DNA of 64,000 bases from Butyriboletus loyo (Eukaryota > Basidiomycota > Agaricomycetes > Boletales > Boletaceae), in NCBI GenBank assembly GCA_038093515.1, contig JBBPSI010000037.1:62001-126000 (forward strand). The letters are read 5' to 3'. Numbering within the stretch: position 1 is the stretch's first letter; every line of letters starts with the position of its first letter. The notes under the pieces were generated by a model. The model saw only the letters and a list, made by a program, of their open reading frames with translations, searched no databases and was not told the DNA's origin. Shown here piece after piece: positions 12,684-24,786 of the stretch. Both the position numbers and the translations under genes were made by a program.

Positions 12684-14350
12684 ATGGGTATATGCTTTTC
12701 CTCGAGTGGGATCGCAGACATGTGTGAAGATGATATACGCAAGCATCGAGAAGCCGAAAAGATTATGAAGGAGGTCAGTTCCTCTTGCCCGTCGCTCGTC
12801 TGTTTTGCATCCTCATTTCGATTTCCTTCCTTCCTAGGCAAAGACGAAGATGGCCACTCAGGTCAAGGTTTGTGCTTGAAAGCTGTTACAGCCCTTGAAC
12901 GTTGTTCTTGACATATTCTCAGGTTCTTCTCCTTGGCTCTGGTGACTCGGGCAAGTCAACCATCCTCAAGGTGTGTCTCCTCCTATTGACTTGTCCCCAC
13001 AATCTCATTCTGGTTTCCCACAGCAAATGCGACTCATCCATCGAGTTCCATTTTCTGCCGAAGAGGTTGAGAACTATCGACAGCTTGTTTTCAACAATTT
13101 GACTGCTGGAATGGTTTATGTTTTGGAGGCCATGGAAGACATGGGTCTCGAAGTCCCAGAGGAAAACTTCCCGTACATCGACATCATCAGGAATGCTCGC
13201 GATCCACAACCCTATCACCCGTTTCCAAGAATGTACTATGAACCTTTCAAGACTCTTTGGGAAGACAAGGCTATTCAGAGAACCTACGAGCGAGGGAACG
13301 AAGCTGCTTTGCCGGAGAAGTAAGCCCCGAACTTTCATCGTATTGTATCGTCCGTGTTTACCGTCCACAGTCTGGCCTACTTCTTCCCAGATTTGGACCG
13401 CCTGTTTGGAGAGACCTACCAGCCAACAGAACAGGACATCGTTCAATGCCGAGCGCGAACAATCGGTATCACCGAAACTACGTTTCAGCTCAAGGATCAC
13501 GAGATGCTCATGGTCGATGTGGGTGGTCAGAAGAGCGAAAGAAGAAAATGGATACATTGTTTCCAAGACGTGACTAGTATACTATTCTTGGTCAGCCTCA
13601 GTGGTTATGATCAATGTCTTGTGGAGGACCGGGATGCTGTAGGTGATCTGTTTCTGGTCTGTCTTGATGCTCACCTTCCCTCCAAGAACCAAATGCAAGA
13701 CGCGATGACCATTTGGGATTCGATATGTCATTCTCAGTGGTTCAAGCAGACATCAATAGTAGGTGTTCTATACACATGCTAGCACGGTCGTTCTTATGAG
13801 TTGGTGATAGATTTTATTCCTGAACAAGGATGATTTATTCCGAAAGAAGATTATTCATTCTGATATAAAAAACTTTTTTCCAGTATGATCCCCAATGTCG
13901 TGCAACCCGTGTGGCGTTGACGTTATTTTTCAGGACTATGAGGGTGAACCTGGAGACGCAAAGGCAGGTCGTGATTACTTTAGGAAACGCTTCTCGCGAC
14001 TCGCGCAGAAGGCAGGTCGCTCTAAAGAGCGGGAAATCTATGTACAGTGCGTAAAGACCGCGTGTTCACTTGCTAGTTCTGAGTTGCCGTTTTGCAAGTG
14101 TAACAACGGCAACGGATACGGCGATGCTGAGGGTGGTAATGGCTGCTGTCGAAGGTACGCACACTTTTCCAAAACATCTCGAGTTTCGCTCGCTGATTTG
14201 TTCGATAGAGTGAGTCATAGTCTTCCTTTATTTCATCCTCCACCCTTGGTTTTTCCAACTGTACGCTCATCTTTTCATCTCTTGGCCCACAATTTCTCGT
14301 TTCATAGCATCGTTCTCCGATCCAATCTTGAGGTTGCAGCACTGATCTAA
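12684..14350 (+). CDS. heterotrimeric G-protein alpha subunit
   Basis: GTPase that couples seven-helix receptors to cAMP or MAPK signalling at the plasma membrane. The model is 12684..12773, 12838..12867, 12923..12970, 13024..13319, 13371..13638, 13687..13758, 13811..13882, 13934..14046, 14099..14154, 14209..14209, 14308..14350, totalling 362 residues. Visible motifs are MGICFSS (Gly2 myristoylation, Cys4 palmitoylation), P-loop GSGDSGKST, switch I RARTIGITET with the catalytic Arg, switch II DVGGQKSERRKW with the catalytic Gln, FLNKDD for guanine, and TTATDT in place of the usual TCATDT. The C-terminus DIVLRSNLEVAALI fits the receptor-contact helix but needs a one-nucleotide exon at 14209. 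GDSGKST instead of GESGKST, and VGGQK instead of VGGQR, suggest a divergent fungal paralogue rather than a canonical Gpa. Confidence 0.92.
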
Positions 14351-15251
14351 TGTGTTTTTGTTTTTCTTCCCCATTGCATCTCTGTACTCTCAAATGTTAC
14401 CCGCACTACGTTGCTCTCAAACACGCCTTGCCCTCGTATACAAACATGTCCTTGCCATTCCTCGCTCGATCTCAATGGATAATAAACACAACCATACCCC
14501 CCGATTCTGGCCTTTCCCTTGTTTTTCGCTTCTCATTGTGCTCCTACTGATCATTCGTTTTGCCATTTGGTACTCCGCTCCGACACGTAATTGGGGATTC
14601 AATTCTTGCTCGTTATTGAATCGCTTGCAAATTTTGGAAATTGCTCGGTTCATTGCCATCCCAATCGTCCACAGTGCCATCGTCAGCAAAAATGTGAGTG
14701 AATTCTCCGACCTTGTCGCCCAAAGCCCTGCTTCTCTTGCGTTCCTTGCATTGCTGATGCCTTCCTGCTTGTCATCCTTTCATCCACAGATCCGCGAAGT
14801 CATGCTCTGATGCCTATTGGGAGAGGACCGGTCTCCTTTCACGCCATGACATGTTCGATGCCTCTCGTCTACTTCCACTCAAGACATCGGTCGAAAAGAT
14901 TCGCCACGGCGTGTCGCACGTTCCGAATCAACATGATACCCGCTTCCACGAGGACTGCTTTGCAACTGATTTTCAACCTTTCAACCGCGCACTCGCTTTT
15001 ATTTTGGCGTTTCCTCCGTGTTTGTTTCGCTACATGTTTGATCTCGTTTAGCCACTGTAACCTTACCGCAACCTTACTTGTGTTCCACCGGTGTCTCTCC
15101 TTACTGTTTGCTTTACTTTCTATTTCATCGTTGTAGCCTCCGCACTGTTCATCCCAGGTTAGGGAAAAAGAGATTAGAGAATCAGATCTAATTCTGAATA
15201 GAGACTGTGCCACATCATCTTTAGACTTTACCGGGTCCTCACCAGGCTACG
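14351..15251 (+). other. intergenic region between G-alpha and CUL4
   Basis: No gene is supported. The sequence is pyrimidine-rich on the plus strand and its open frames are short and without family resemblance. It presumably holds the 3' UTR of the G-alpha gene and the promoter and leader of the cullin. Confidence 0.4.
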
Positions 15252-18200
15252 ATGACGGACATACTAAGCCAACTTTTGTCCTTTCCAAAGACGTCCCAGG
15301 CCTTCACCGCACATCGCTCGAGCGTCGTCGAGCACACAGCTGATCATCATGAGCGGTTGAGATCTCATTCTCATCCACACAAGACCCCACGCTTGGATCG
15401 CGACTCTGACTCTGGTTCTGCATGCAGGTCGCGAGACCTCAAAGGTAAATCCGTAGAGAGGAATGGTCCCGTCAGAATACAGCTCCAGATCTTAACCCGT
15501 GAGTCCGTCGAGGATGATACCCCGACTTCAAGGTGCTCATCCATCTCTTCAGCAAAGGCCCCAAGCAAACTCCCTCCCGGCGACTTCCCGCTTCTCAGAT
15601 GCTGCACGCGACATCTGCTGACCAGGGGTTCCCAACCCGTGATGTTGCCAGCGACGTTCGAGACCATTTACACCGCCTGTCGTTCACAGGTCCGCATCCC
15701 GGGACAAGGAGAAATGCTCTACGAGATGCTCGTCATGGAGATCGACCAATGCAGCCTTCATCTACTACGTGAACTCGAAGCTTCGAGGGATACTGGCAAT
15801 CTCATGGATTGGCTGGGGCAATTCGTCCAAGTCTGCGAGTGGTTTGAGGGCAAGGTGGTACGTCTCGGTCAGCTGGTTCAGGATGTACTTTGGGGTATAT
15901 TCTTGTTTCAGGCTCTCCTACAGTCTTTGTTGGCCTATCTCGACCGCGCTTTCATCCCAAAGGACATGAAGCGTCAGAATATCCGGTCTGTGGTTTGGTC
16001 CCCTCACGCGTGCTCTTGGAATGGTTAACATCCCTATCTTAGTGATCTCGCCTTTACATCTTTCAAGCGGAAAATACTCAACGACGCACCGATAGTCGAC
16101 TGCACTCGTGAAAGTGTCCTGGAATGGTTAAATAAGGAGAGAACTGAGAGGTCGATTCCCCGTCCTCTCTCTTTACTCACCCGCTCACTCTTTTAAAAGG
16201 TCTATTCACGCCAACCGTAAGATGATCCGGAAGCTTATCTCGCATCTCCTCCTCCATGACATGTATGCTGTCATTTTTGAACGTTTCATTCTCGAAAAAA
16301 CGTTATCGTTCTACACCGGCGAGGCGAGTGCCAAATTCGAGAAACTCAACCCCAGCGCAGAGCAATTTCTGGTTCACGTTACAGAACGCATCAGTGAGGA
16401 ACGAGAAAGAGCCGAAGCGGTCTGTGGAGACATCGGGCAGACCGTCAAGGAGATCGTGCAGGCTTGCAGGAGGGGTTTGTTGGAGACGAGGTTAGACTGG
16501 CTTGCCAAAGGGGGTGCGTATGTTTTCGCTGTGTTGTTGTCAGTACTTGACTTGCGAGGCAGCTATTGGCCCACTCATGAACGCGCAGGGTACGGACCGA
16601 CTCCGCTCGATTTATGCGGAGTTCGAGGCTCTCGATAGTCTGAGTATACTTTGCAGAGAGTTCAAATCCGACATACAGGTAATGCGAATCTTCACTTTGA
16701 TTCGTCGTTCGCGCATTCTGATATGTTCGGCTGGTATCTAGACGAGCGTTACGAACATTGTCAAAGACACGGAACACGAAGATGACATGGTTGAACGCAT
16801 CATCACTTTCAGGACCTTTGCAGACCACGCCCTTCGAACCTCCTTTGTCACCTCCTCAGGGCCCAATCCTTCCTTTTCGTATGCGCTGACCGATGCCTTT
16901 GCCTTTGGTTTCAAAGCTCGCCGAGACAAGCCTGCGGAACTCATCGCACGACACCTCGACAAACTTATGCGTCGTGGGCAACGGAACATCTCTGATGCGG
17001 AATGGGATTCTTTGCTAGCGCAGGTACTGGCGCTATACAGATTCACCAATGATAAAGACGTGTTCAGGACCTTCTACATGAGGGCCTTGGCAAAGAGGTT
17101 GTTACTCGAAAAGAGTGCGTCTGACGACTTCGAGAAGGGAGTGCTGAGATTATTGAAGGAGAGTGAGTGACTTCCTTTGCTTTGAACCCTCCCCTCGTCT
17201 TCTCTTTTGTGTCTGAATTATGGTAATTGAGGACGTTTCTCTAGAATACGATCCCGAATTCGGACAGGGAGAACATATGTTTAACGATCTTGCTCTCTCT
17301 CGGGAAATATTGAGTGAATTCCACGACCGAGTTCCAGAAACGAGCAGCGCTCGGAAGCTTTCTGTGATGGTTCTCCAACAGAGTGTATGGCCATTCGCGG
17401 CGCGAAAGATAGACGTTGATCTGCATCCCTTTGTATGCTTGTTGCTCCTATCGTCCTCTTTTTGCGCTCCCGACGAATCACATTTTCGTAGATGCAATCT
17501 GATCTCCTGTCTTACACTACTTTCTACAAGGCTAAGCATCAAGGTCACAGACTCGAGTGGGACCACTCCCTCTCTACGGCAACGATCAGAGCGAGGTTCG
17601 GCGCTGGAAACAAGGACTTGACCGTCAGTCTGTACCAGGCTGTGGTGTTACTCCTTTTCAACGATGAGACGGAGATTGGCTACCAGGCTATCTTGGAAGC
17701 CACTAGAATGGGTGAGACATGAATCCCTTTTGAACACCCGATATGAAACAGGAGACTGACGAGTCACGGATGACGACTATAACTAAAACTAGACCCACCC
17801 GAACTCAAACGGACCCTTCAGAGCCTGGCATGTGCTAGCAAGAAAGTCCTCCGGAAACGGCCTGTAGGGAGAGACGTGAACGAAGACGACGTGTTCTGTT
17901 TCAATGCCGACTTTACAGATCAGAGAACAAAGGTCCATATCAACTCTATCCAAGCAAAGGATACGGTACGCCCCGTTTTATTTTTCATGTTACGCTCGCT
18001 CCTCCCTCCCTCTCCCCGCTTACATGCCTGGGTTAACGTTGTTTTTTTTCGTTTTTTTCTCGTTCGTCTACCCTGCATACAGCCCGAGGAATCGAAACGC
18101 GCACAATCCCACATTGACTCGGATCGCAGGCACTACCTCGACGCCGCGATCGTTCGGGTCATGAAAGCCAAAAAGGAGCTCACGTACGAGGCACTCAAGA

Positions 18201-18337
18201 CACAGACGATCGATGCGGTCAAGAACCACTTTGTGCCCGAGGTGAGCGTGATCAAGCAGCGGATCGCTGGGTTGGTGGAACAAGAGTACCTGAGGCGAGA
18301 CGACGACGACATGAATAAGTTTATCTATGTTGCGTGA
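15252..18337 (+). CDS. CUL4: cullin, CUL4 type (CRL4 ubiquitin ligase scaffold)
   Basis: Scaffold of a Cullin-RING ubiquitin ligase; CUL4 binds DDB1 at its N-terminus and Rbx1 at its C-terminus and acts in DNA repair, replication licensing and chromatin regulation. The N-terminal 100 residues are disordered. Cullin repeats follow: CEWFEGKVALLQSLLAYLDR, IRKLISHLLLHDMYAVIFE and AIGPLMNAQG. The cullin-homology domain shows RPAELIA-like DKPAELIARHLDKLMRRG, RFTNDKDVFRTFYMRALAKR and LLLEKSASDDFEKG. The run LKRTLQSLACASKKVL is distinctive of CUL4 rather than CUL1 or CUL3. The C-terminal winged helix has the neddylation site in AAIVRVMKAKKELTYE, and the protein ends EYLRRDDDDMNKFIYVA. There are several introns, for example about 15858-15909 and 17967-18081. 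CSN7, part of the complex that deneddylates cullins, lies 17 kb downstream. Confidence 0.9.
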
Positions 18338-18720
18338 CTCAGGTTCGGTCTAATGGGATGGGGTATGGCATGAAATAAAGGACAAGTACGATTTCCCCAT
18401 GACTGAAGTGTTTTGTGAAGAGAACTATCTGTAACATAATGTCGTCGCCGCACCAAATTTGTGGAAGTGTTGTACAGTGGACGGAAACATCTATACAACG
18501 TTTCCAACGACACGCAAACAAGCAAACGCAGCAGGCAAACGCCTACATAGACTACCGAGACAAACCTCCGTAACCCTCGTCTAACATGCTCCAATCATTG
18601 TCCAAATGGACTCTCGACCAAAGAAACCGGCAGGGAGCAATCGACGACGATGAAACGTGCATCGGGCTCCGAAAAAAAAACATGCCTACGTGACATGAGA
18701 ACGTCGCATCGTCTCCACGA
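18338..18720. other. convergent 3' region between CUL4 and MED21
   Basis: Nothing coding is seen. Both flanking genes end here, so it should hold their 3' UTRs and transcription ends. An AATAAA-like AAATAAAG lies at about 18373-18380. Confidence 0.45.
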
Positions 18721-19829
18721 TCAACTCGCTTTCGAGGACAAATCGACCTCGACGTCCGCATTGTCCAACAACGTCCGCAAGAGCTCCGAGAATTGGCGAT
18801 GGAGTTTCTCTACGGTGGGGGAGAAGGGGTGTGGGAGGGAGAAGTCCCGAAGGCCGAGGTCCCAACCAAAGGGGAAATGGGATTTTTAGCGACACGGACC
18901 GAAACATGTCAGAAGAGAAAAAAGAGGGATGAAAAAGAGACCCGTTTACGGACTCGCGCGATCGACTGCCTGGATGTATTCTTCGTTTGCTTCTGTCATG
19001 GCGGTTTCCAACGCTTCAAGGCGGTGTGCCTGGTAAGAGAAACGAAATGGTTACGGTTACAACGGGGACATATGTGGTGGCGTGTTAGATGGAACGTCAA
19101 AGAGAGGGGGGGAGGGACATGATGGGAAAGGGAGAATGAACCACCCTGACTTGCCTGTGTTTCCTCGGGTTCCGGGACGGGAAGGGATTGAATGAGGACT
19201 TCGATCTGTTTCGCTTTGACGATCAAATCGTCCACGAGCTCCCGCTCGTTTGCTAGAAAGAAAAACGCGCGGCGGCAGAGGGATGGAATTGGACCGTGAG
19301 GACACAGCGCTATGACATAGTGACGAACGGAAGGAGGAACAAATCTAAGACGAGGGACGGGAGATGGGAGATGGGCGATGGGCGTGAGGGTTCAGGATGG
19401 GGGGATAGGAATAGAAAAAAAAAAGATGAAATCACACACAAGAACGCTCACCTTCAAAAACCTCTGGCGGATCAAACTTGTCGGAAGGGCGCGATTTCGT
19501 GATCGGAATTTCGGGGCTGACCTGGACAAAGGTCGAACGAGACGTCAGGTAACCGATGCTACTCGACATGATCATCAGGAGCTGTGTGCGTGGCCCCCCC
19601 AAATCAAACGCGTATGTACATCATGATGTACCCCAGGATGTGTGCCAGCGTTGTTTTCGACCCCGCGAAAAGCGAAAGCGAACCCGTTCGTTGAACGTTT
19701 TTTCAGCGCCAGAGAAGGCAAGAACAGAAGAACAGAAAGGACCTTCGGTCATTTCAACTGATTCGAGGCGAATACGTTCGCTATACTCACCCGTTGTATC
19801 TCATCCTGGAGCTGGGTAATGCGGTCCAT
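18721..19829 (-). CDS. MED21: Mediator subunit Med21 (Srb7)
   Basis: Small coiled-coil subunit of the Mediator middle module, which pairs with Med7 and carries signals to RNA polymerase II. The model is complement(18721..18809, 18954..19029, 19155..19252, 19452..19581, 19791..19829). Phases close to 143 residues, the normal Med21 size. It begins MDRITQLQDEIQR, continues LLMIMSSSIGYLTSRTTFVQ, VSPEIPITKSRPSDKFDPPE and ELVDDLIVKAKQIEVLIQSL, and ends in helices AHRLEALETAMTEANEEY and KLHRQFSELLRTLLDNAD. An upstream in-frame ATG at 19850 would add MLQDLSH. One intron (19030-19154) uses a GC donor, and another (18810-18953) uses the weak donor GTCCGT. Introns are longer (125-209 bp) than elsewhere in the window, which hides this gene from simple ORF reading. 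Confidence 0.88.
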
Positions 19830-19850
19830 ATGCGACAAGTCCTGCAGCAT

Positions 19851-20166
19851 TGCGCTGCTGGGCAGAGAACGTCTTTCCTTTTTCTTTCTTCGAACAAAAA
19901 GTCGGAGACGTAAGAGGGCCGAGCAAAAGGCAACGTCACAACACACGAGGACTTTTTCTTTTCAGCGATGGTCAAAAGACTCTTCTATGCGTCGAAACGA
20001 GTGACAAAGGGGTACATCCCAAGTAGTAAAAAGACAAAACGTCGCTATCTCACAAGAAACCAGCATCGTTGTTTTCGACGCCTGATTACATTCTAGTGCA
20101 AACTTTCTAGTCCGTCTGGAAATCAATAGTCTGGTGTGATGACCGAATGTCAGGTAGATAAATAGT
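19851..20166. other. intergenic region between MED21 and the GH55 gene
   Basis: No gene is supported. It would contain the promoter of MED21 and the 3' end of the GH55 gene, both on the minus strand. A purine/pyrimidine-biased tract lies at about 19860-19910. Confidence 0.4.
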
Positions 20167-23100
20167 TCACCAACGCGTCCACGCGGTGAACGTCTCCTGG
20201 AATCCATCTCGGTTGTATCCCTCGTTGATGATACCTTGTTCTCCGATCGTGAGCTGATAGGTCGTGCCAACTGTCGAGATGCTGTAGAGCATGACCGTTG
20301 ACGTTTCATCAATGTTGAGGATCCCGTTTTGACAGGTGTAGTTGCCAAGGCAGCCTTGAGTGTAGTTCTAAACGCCAGGAATAAGCATCCAGTCAAGTCA
20401 AAGTGTGAGATGGTTTGATCATACCTGGAAGAAACTGTAGAACCCAGAACCTAGTGGATACATTAAGACAACCCTCAGTTTGGATGGATGAATGATCTTA
20501 CCAAAGAGCGTGATGTCCCAGGACTGCTGCACATACATGGCCCACGCCATAGCGCTCGAAGAATTGTACACGGGGTCATAGTAGTACGAGTTGGTGTGGT
20601 AAGGCTGCGAGGCAGGTGGGACCGGTTGATAGTAGGGCTAGTTTGGTTATAGCTCAGGAAATATGCACACAGTAATGGATCAAGTCTTACAGTCTCGGTC
20701 TGCGCGAAGCCAATCCAATGATTTTGTGCGGCATGCAGATTATATTGATAAAGAGAGCAGTGCTCAGCTGTAGTTAAAAATGAGAAAGTGTCGAGGTTTG
20801 AAGCCTAGCACACTTACATGCTGATCGGACATCAGTAATGTGTATATTCTCAGACAGGTTGAACCACTTACCAGTACCAATCATCCACACTGGCCCAAAG
20901 GATTCTGACAGTATCCCGCGCCCGGAGAAAATACTTGTTTGACGTCCTTGAGAGTCATCGAGGTCGTGGTCAGCATTCCAAACCCAGGTTCCCTACAGCA
21001 AGTCAGCAAAAGGTTCCAAGTTGATGCCAATAGATTACCTACCTCAAGGTATGCACTAGACCCCTGGGTCAGGTGCAAAGCCAAGAACGCAGCCTGACAA
21101 TCAGGACTGAGGTTGCCTGCAGGGCATTCTGGATATTGTAGGTTCGTACCAGCAGCTAAAGTGAAGAAAACATCAAGTCACATACATCGATCATCCCTCG
21201 ATACATACCTCCGCCGAGACTGGGTTCGGACGAGGGTCAGATGATTTCGACAATCAAGCGCTCGGACATACCGGAAATAAGTGTCCCACATGCCTGCACC
21301 ACCCTGCTGATCCCAAGGTTGATGTACGTTCCACTCGACGAGGATAGCACCAGCCGCTTTGAATGCTAAGTCAAGGGTAGAAGTGCGGTCTTGAACAGCG
21401 TACCAGGTCCGACGGTGGAGAAGATAATGTCCGTAATCTCCAAGATCCCACTGGACCAAGGCGCACCGGCCTGTACCATCACTCTGGGGTTATTCTGGTC
21501 CTCGAACCTAGCGCCACCGCCAAGGATGACCGACCAGGCCTCTCCCGTAACTTGCGAACCGGCAGGAATGTAAAGGGTATCCGTAATATAGTACGTTCCG
21601 GCATCAAAGAAGATGAGCTTGCAACCGGCAAACTTCCAAGCATGTTAAGCATGGCGTAATGATGGTATCCTTCAAAGCTTACCATATTAAAGATATTTTG
21701 TAGGGCTGCGGTATCGTCGGTGTAACCATCACCAACTGCACCATATGACTTCACGCTAACAATCTGATCCAGAGAATAGTCGGGATACTGAGGATGTCCC
21801 CTGCCAAATATGTTGTTGCCCTGCGAGTCGAGGATGTTCCATGGCTTTTGTGGTGGTTCGATATATCCTTGGGTATAACCAGGTAGCCCATCATTGCCGA
21901 CGTACACGTTACCTTGGGCCCAAGACTCGATATACATCGAGTTGGTGGACCCCTCGAGCACAACCTTGCCACCTTCGACTCCGACTGCAATTGGAACATT
22001 GTACAGCTGGACATTATTTAGCACAATGGAACCTGCAAGTGTGCCATTGCTCGGCATTGTGGTTTGGAGAAAAACAGGGGTATCCTTTACTGTCACATCG
22101 ATAATGGCTTCAGAGCCAACGGTCTTGATAGCCGTCAACAAGATGCACAAGGAGCCTGGATAGCAGGCACTCACCTGAGTTGCAGCGGTTGTCCCGCCAG
22201 TCGTCAAGCTAAAGCCAACCTGAGTATTGATGGAATGTCAGAAGGCGAAAGAGCCGAGAGACGTCTGTATATACCGAGCAATTGTTGATGGATACATGCT
22301 GGTAAGTCCAGCCTAGGCAAGACGTGAACACGTGTCATACGCGAGACAGAGACCAAATCCATACCCCAACTCCATGTAGCATCGATACCTTTGGGAAACG
22401 TCAGAGTGATGGTGGAAAGGTGATAGATGATATACTCACCAACAACCGCGTTATTGACAGTGAGATTCCGTACAGTGAACTGTTGGTTGCCAACACTGAT
22501 ACCAGTTTTGCCTGCCACCATTAACTGACTTGAAACCCAGATCCTCGGAGACGTGATATACCTCCATTGAAAACGATATCTGCAAGCGAGCTTTGAGCAC
22601 AGGTCAATGCAGAACATGAATTACGCACCACCCATGAAGCCACCACTAACATGTGAAGTGAGTATTACATACTTTGCGTTGCAAGGGCCTGTCTCACCTT
22701 CCACTCTCCATGAAAAGTCCTGGAATGTAGATGTGAGTTCATCGAACAATGATTCAAAATATAAGAACCTATACCTTGGTGCTGCGTACCATTCCCTTGT
22801 GACATTTCCACGACGACATTGATCAGTGAGGTTGCCTGCGATACTTGCCAATGGAGACCAATTGCAGGTGTAGTGGCGTTTATTCGACGCAGATCGATGA
22901 CCAGATTGCGCACAGATCGATAACTGAAGCAGATCGTTAATATCACCAGAGCGATCACCGCACGTTATCTGACACACAAGTTATCTTGATTGATAAACCA
23001 TTGAGCACCACCACCGTTGGGGACATACGGATCGGCATCTTGAGGATGTCGTAAACGTAAGAACTGCCGATATGAAGGCCGTAATGCCCACCGATGACAG

Positions 23101-23701
23101 CAAAACCAGTGAAATTAGAAGACGCGAGCAGGGTTGACGGTGTTCTCGCGTCGCCAATCATTTGGGTATAATAGTATGTATTGATGGCAGAGGACACCAG
23201 ATAATCCCTGTGAGTCTATTCAGCAAGTGGCCGCACCGGTGTTCGGTTTTCATACCCGGGCGGGAAATATACGATAGCAGGAGTAAGGCTTGGAGAGCGT
23301 CTGTCAGTGAAATGGGGTTATGGGCAGAGAGTGCTCACGTTGATGATTGACACCCATAACCACAACGATTTCCCTCGGACATCGCAGCGCTGGCAAGTAG
23401 GTTCAGTGAAGGGAAGTTTGCACGAAAACCAGACGTCGAACTTGATTGCTGCAGTGTCATCGGTTACGCCATCACCTTTAGCCCCGAAATCTTGTACATT
23501 ACGAAAGACTTGGTAGGTTGTGTTGGGATTGAACGCGGCAGTTCCCTGGTGTGTGATGTTTTGCAGCCAATATGGCTCCCCTGGTGCAGCTTGACCGGTT
23601 GTTAATGGTGCGGAGCAAGATGATCCAAGGCCAGAAACGAAGGGCGCTAAGAGCAAGCACGCGCTCGCGGACAGCAATGTGAGAGCAGGACGTCTGGGCA
23701 T
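20167..23701 (-). CDS. secreted exo-beta-1,3-glucanase, GH55
   Basis: Extracellular glucan 1,3-beta-glucosidase of glycoside hydrolase family 55, which trims beta-1,3-glucan in fungal walls or from plant and fungal debris. The start 23701 gives a signal peptide (MPRRPALTLLSASACLLLAP, cleaved near VSG-LG). Two beta-helix (pectate-lyase superfamily) repeats follow, as in the family: VFRNVQDFGAKGDGVTDDTA near 23450-23520 and SVKSYGAVGDGYTDDTAALQ near 21700-21760. Other recognisable pieces are GGGAQWFINQD-like sequence in the middle, TEDTLYIPAGSQVTGEAWSV-like sequence near 21540-21600, and NLQYPECPAGNLSPDCQAAF near 21080-21150. The last exon ends FQETFTAWTRW at 20167. About a dozen short exons span 3.5 kb, matching a protein of about 750-800 residues. 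Internal junctions were not all checked. Confidence 0.85.
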
Positions 23702-23734
23702 TGCGGCGAATTGCCCGGCGGGTAAAGAGTGTCT

Positions 23735-23744
23735 TTATAAAGCG
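23735..23744 (-). promoter_or_regulatory. TATA box of the GH55 gene
   Basis: The palindromic CTTTATAAAG lies 34 bp upstream of the GH55 start codon on the minus strand. This implies a very short 5' leader and fits a strongly regulated secreted-enzyme promoter. Confidence 0.5.
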
Positions 23745-24786
23745 TGGCGGCGCCCAGGTGAAAGAAAACGAGTGTGCAAGTTGGGGTTGAATATATTTCC
23801 GGTTTATGCGGTCAGGCGGCCCATCGCCAGGTTGGCGAGGAAGCGAAATTAAAGGAGCTAAACCGCGGAGAAGGTGCGGTTCCTATGTTGTACGTATTGA
23901 TGCGCGACGGGGATTCATTAACATTGTCGGCTCTGGAATGTACAACGTTTACACTCTTGGCGTGAAAACGATGTCAAAGGCGCACCGAGGCGGCTGGTAC
24001 CAATGGCTGGTCATGCCACAAGCTTATGGACTGCCGTTACGAATGAGACTGCGTGTGGGACCCAATGCGGCCAGGTGCCCGAAGAGCAGAAAAATAAACC
24101 TGAGGGTGGGGATATACCAGGGAACGTGTGGGGAATGTTTGGCAGTGGGACCACATGGCTTCCATGATGGACATTCAGACTATGGGATCCGAGTGCGGGC
24201 CTCTACGGAAGCGGCTGACGTTGCCAGCTCATCGCCACCGTTAGTTCCCAGCTCAGATCAGCAGGTGCGTTTGAGTTTCCGACTCTTGATTAGTACGCTC
24301 ACACGAGGATAGGTTATTATAAGGTCGACACTCTCAGAATGAAGAGGATCATCATTCAAATCTGACGGATGGAGTCTGAATGATCGGAGTGACAAGAGTA
24401 TTCCCGTAAGCAGTGCAAAACGGCTCGCAACCGTGAAGTCTTGGTGACAACCGTAACATGCTGGATGTACAAGCGAGGATTGGGTGGTCCCACTCCCAGT
24501 CGGTGACAATGGGAATCGAACAGGTTTTCCTCGTCCTCCGCTGGCATGGCTCGTTGGCCATCCTTGAGAGTCGTTTTGAGATGGATACGAGATCGTCCTG
24601 ATCATTGTCAAGTCAATCCAAACCGGGTGACGTTGTTTGACGTGATTACATAATATGTCCATTTGCGGGACAAGTGTTCGACTTATATTGTTCGCGACTT
24701 TCGCAATTGTTTCCTATAAGTATTTATCGCCCCCCTTCTCGTTGTCACCCTCTCTTTTTTAAAATTCTGTTCGCTAGGCATCTGAG
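23745..24786. other. divergent intergenic region, GH55 and the 24.8 kb gene
   Basis: A 1 kb region between divergent start codons at 23701 and 24787. No family is visible; open frames at 23806-24312 (+) and 24258-24662 (-) overlap in opposite senses and look like chance. It most likely holds promoters for both genes. A pyrimidine-rich tract occurs at about 24725-24765, before the plus-strand start. Confidence 0.4.

Noticed and set aside
15859..15909. Reading through VVRLGQLVQDVLWGIFLFQ in the cullin frame
   Set aside because: It is an intron (GTACGT to TTTCAG); removing it restores the cullin repeat EGKVALLQSLLAYLDR.
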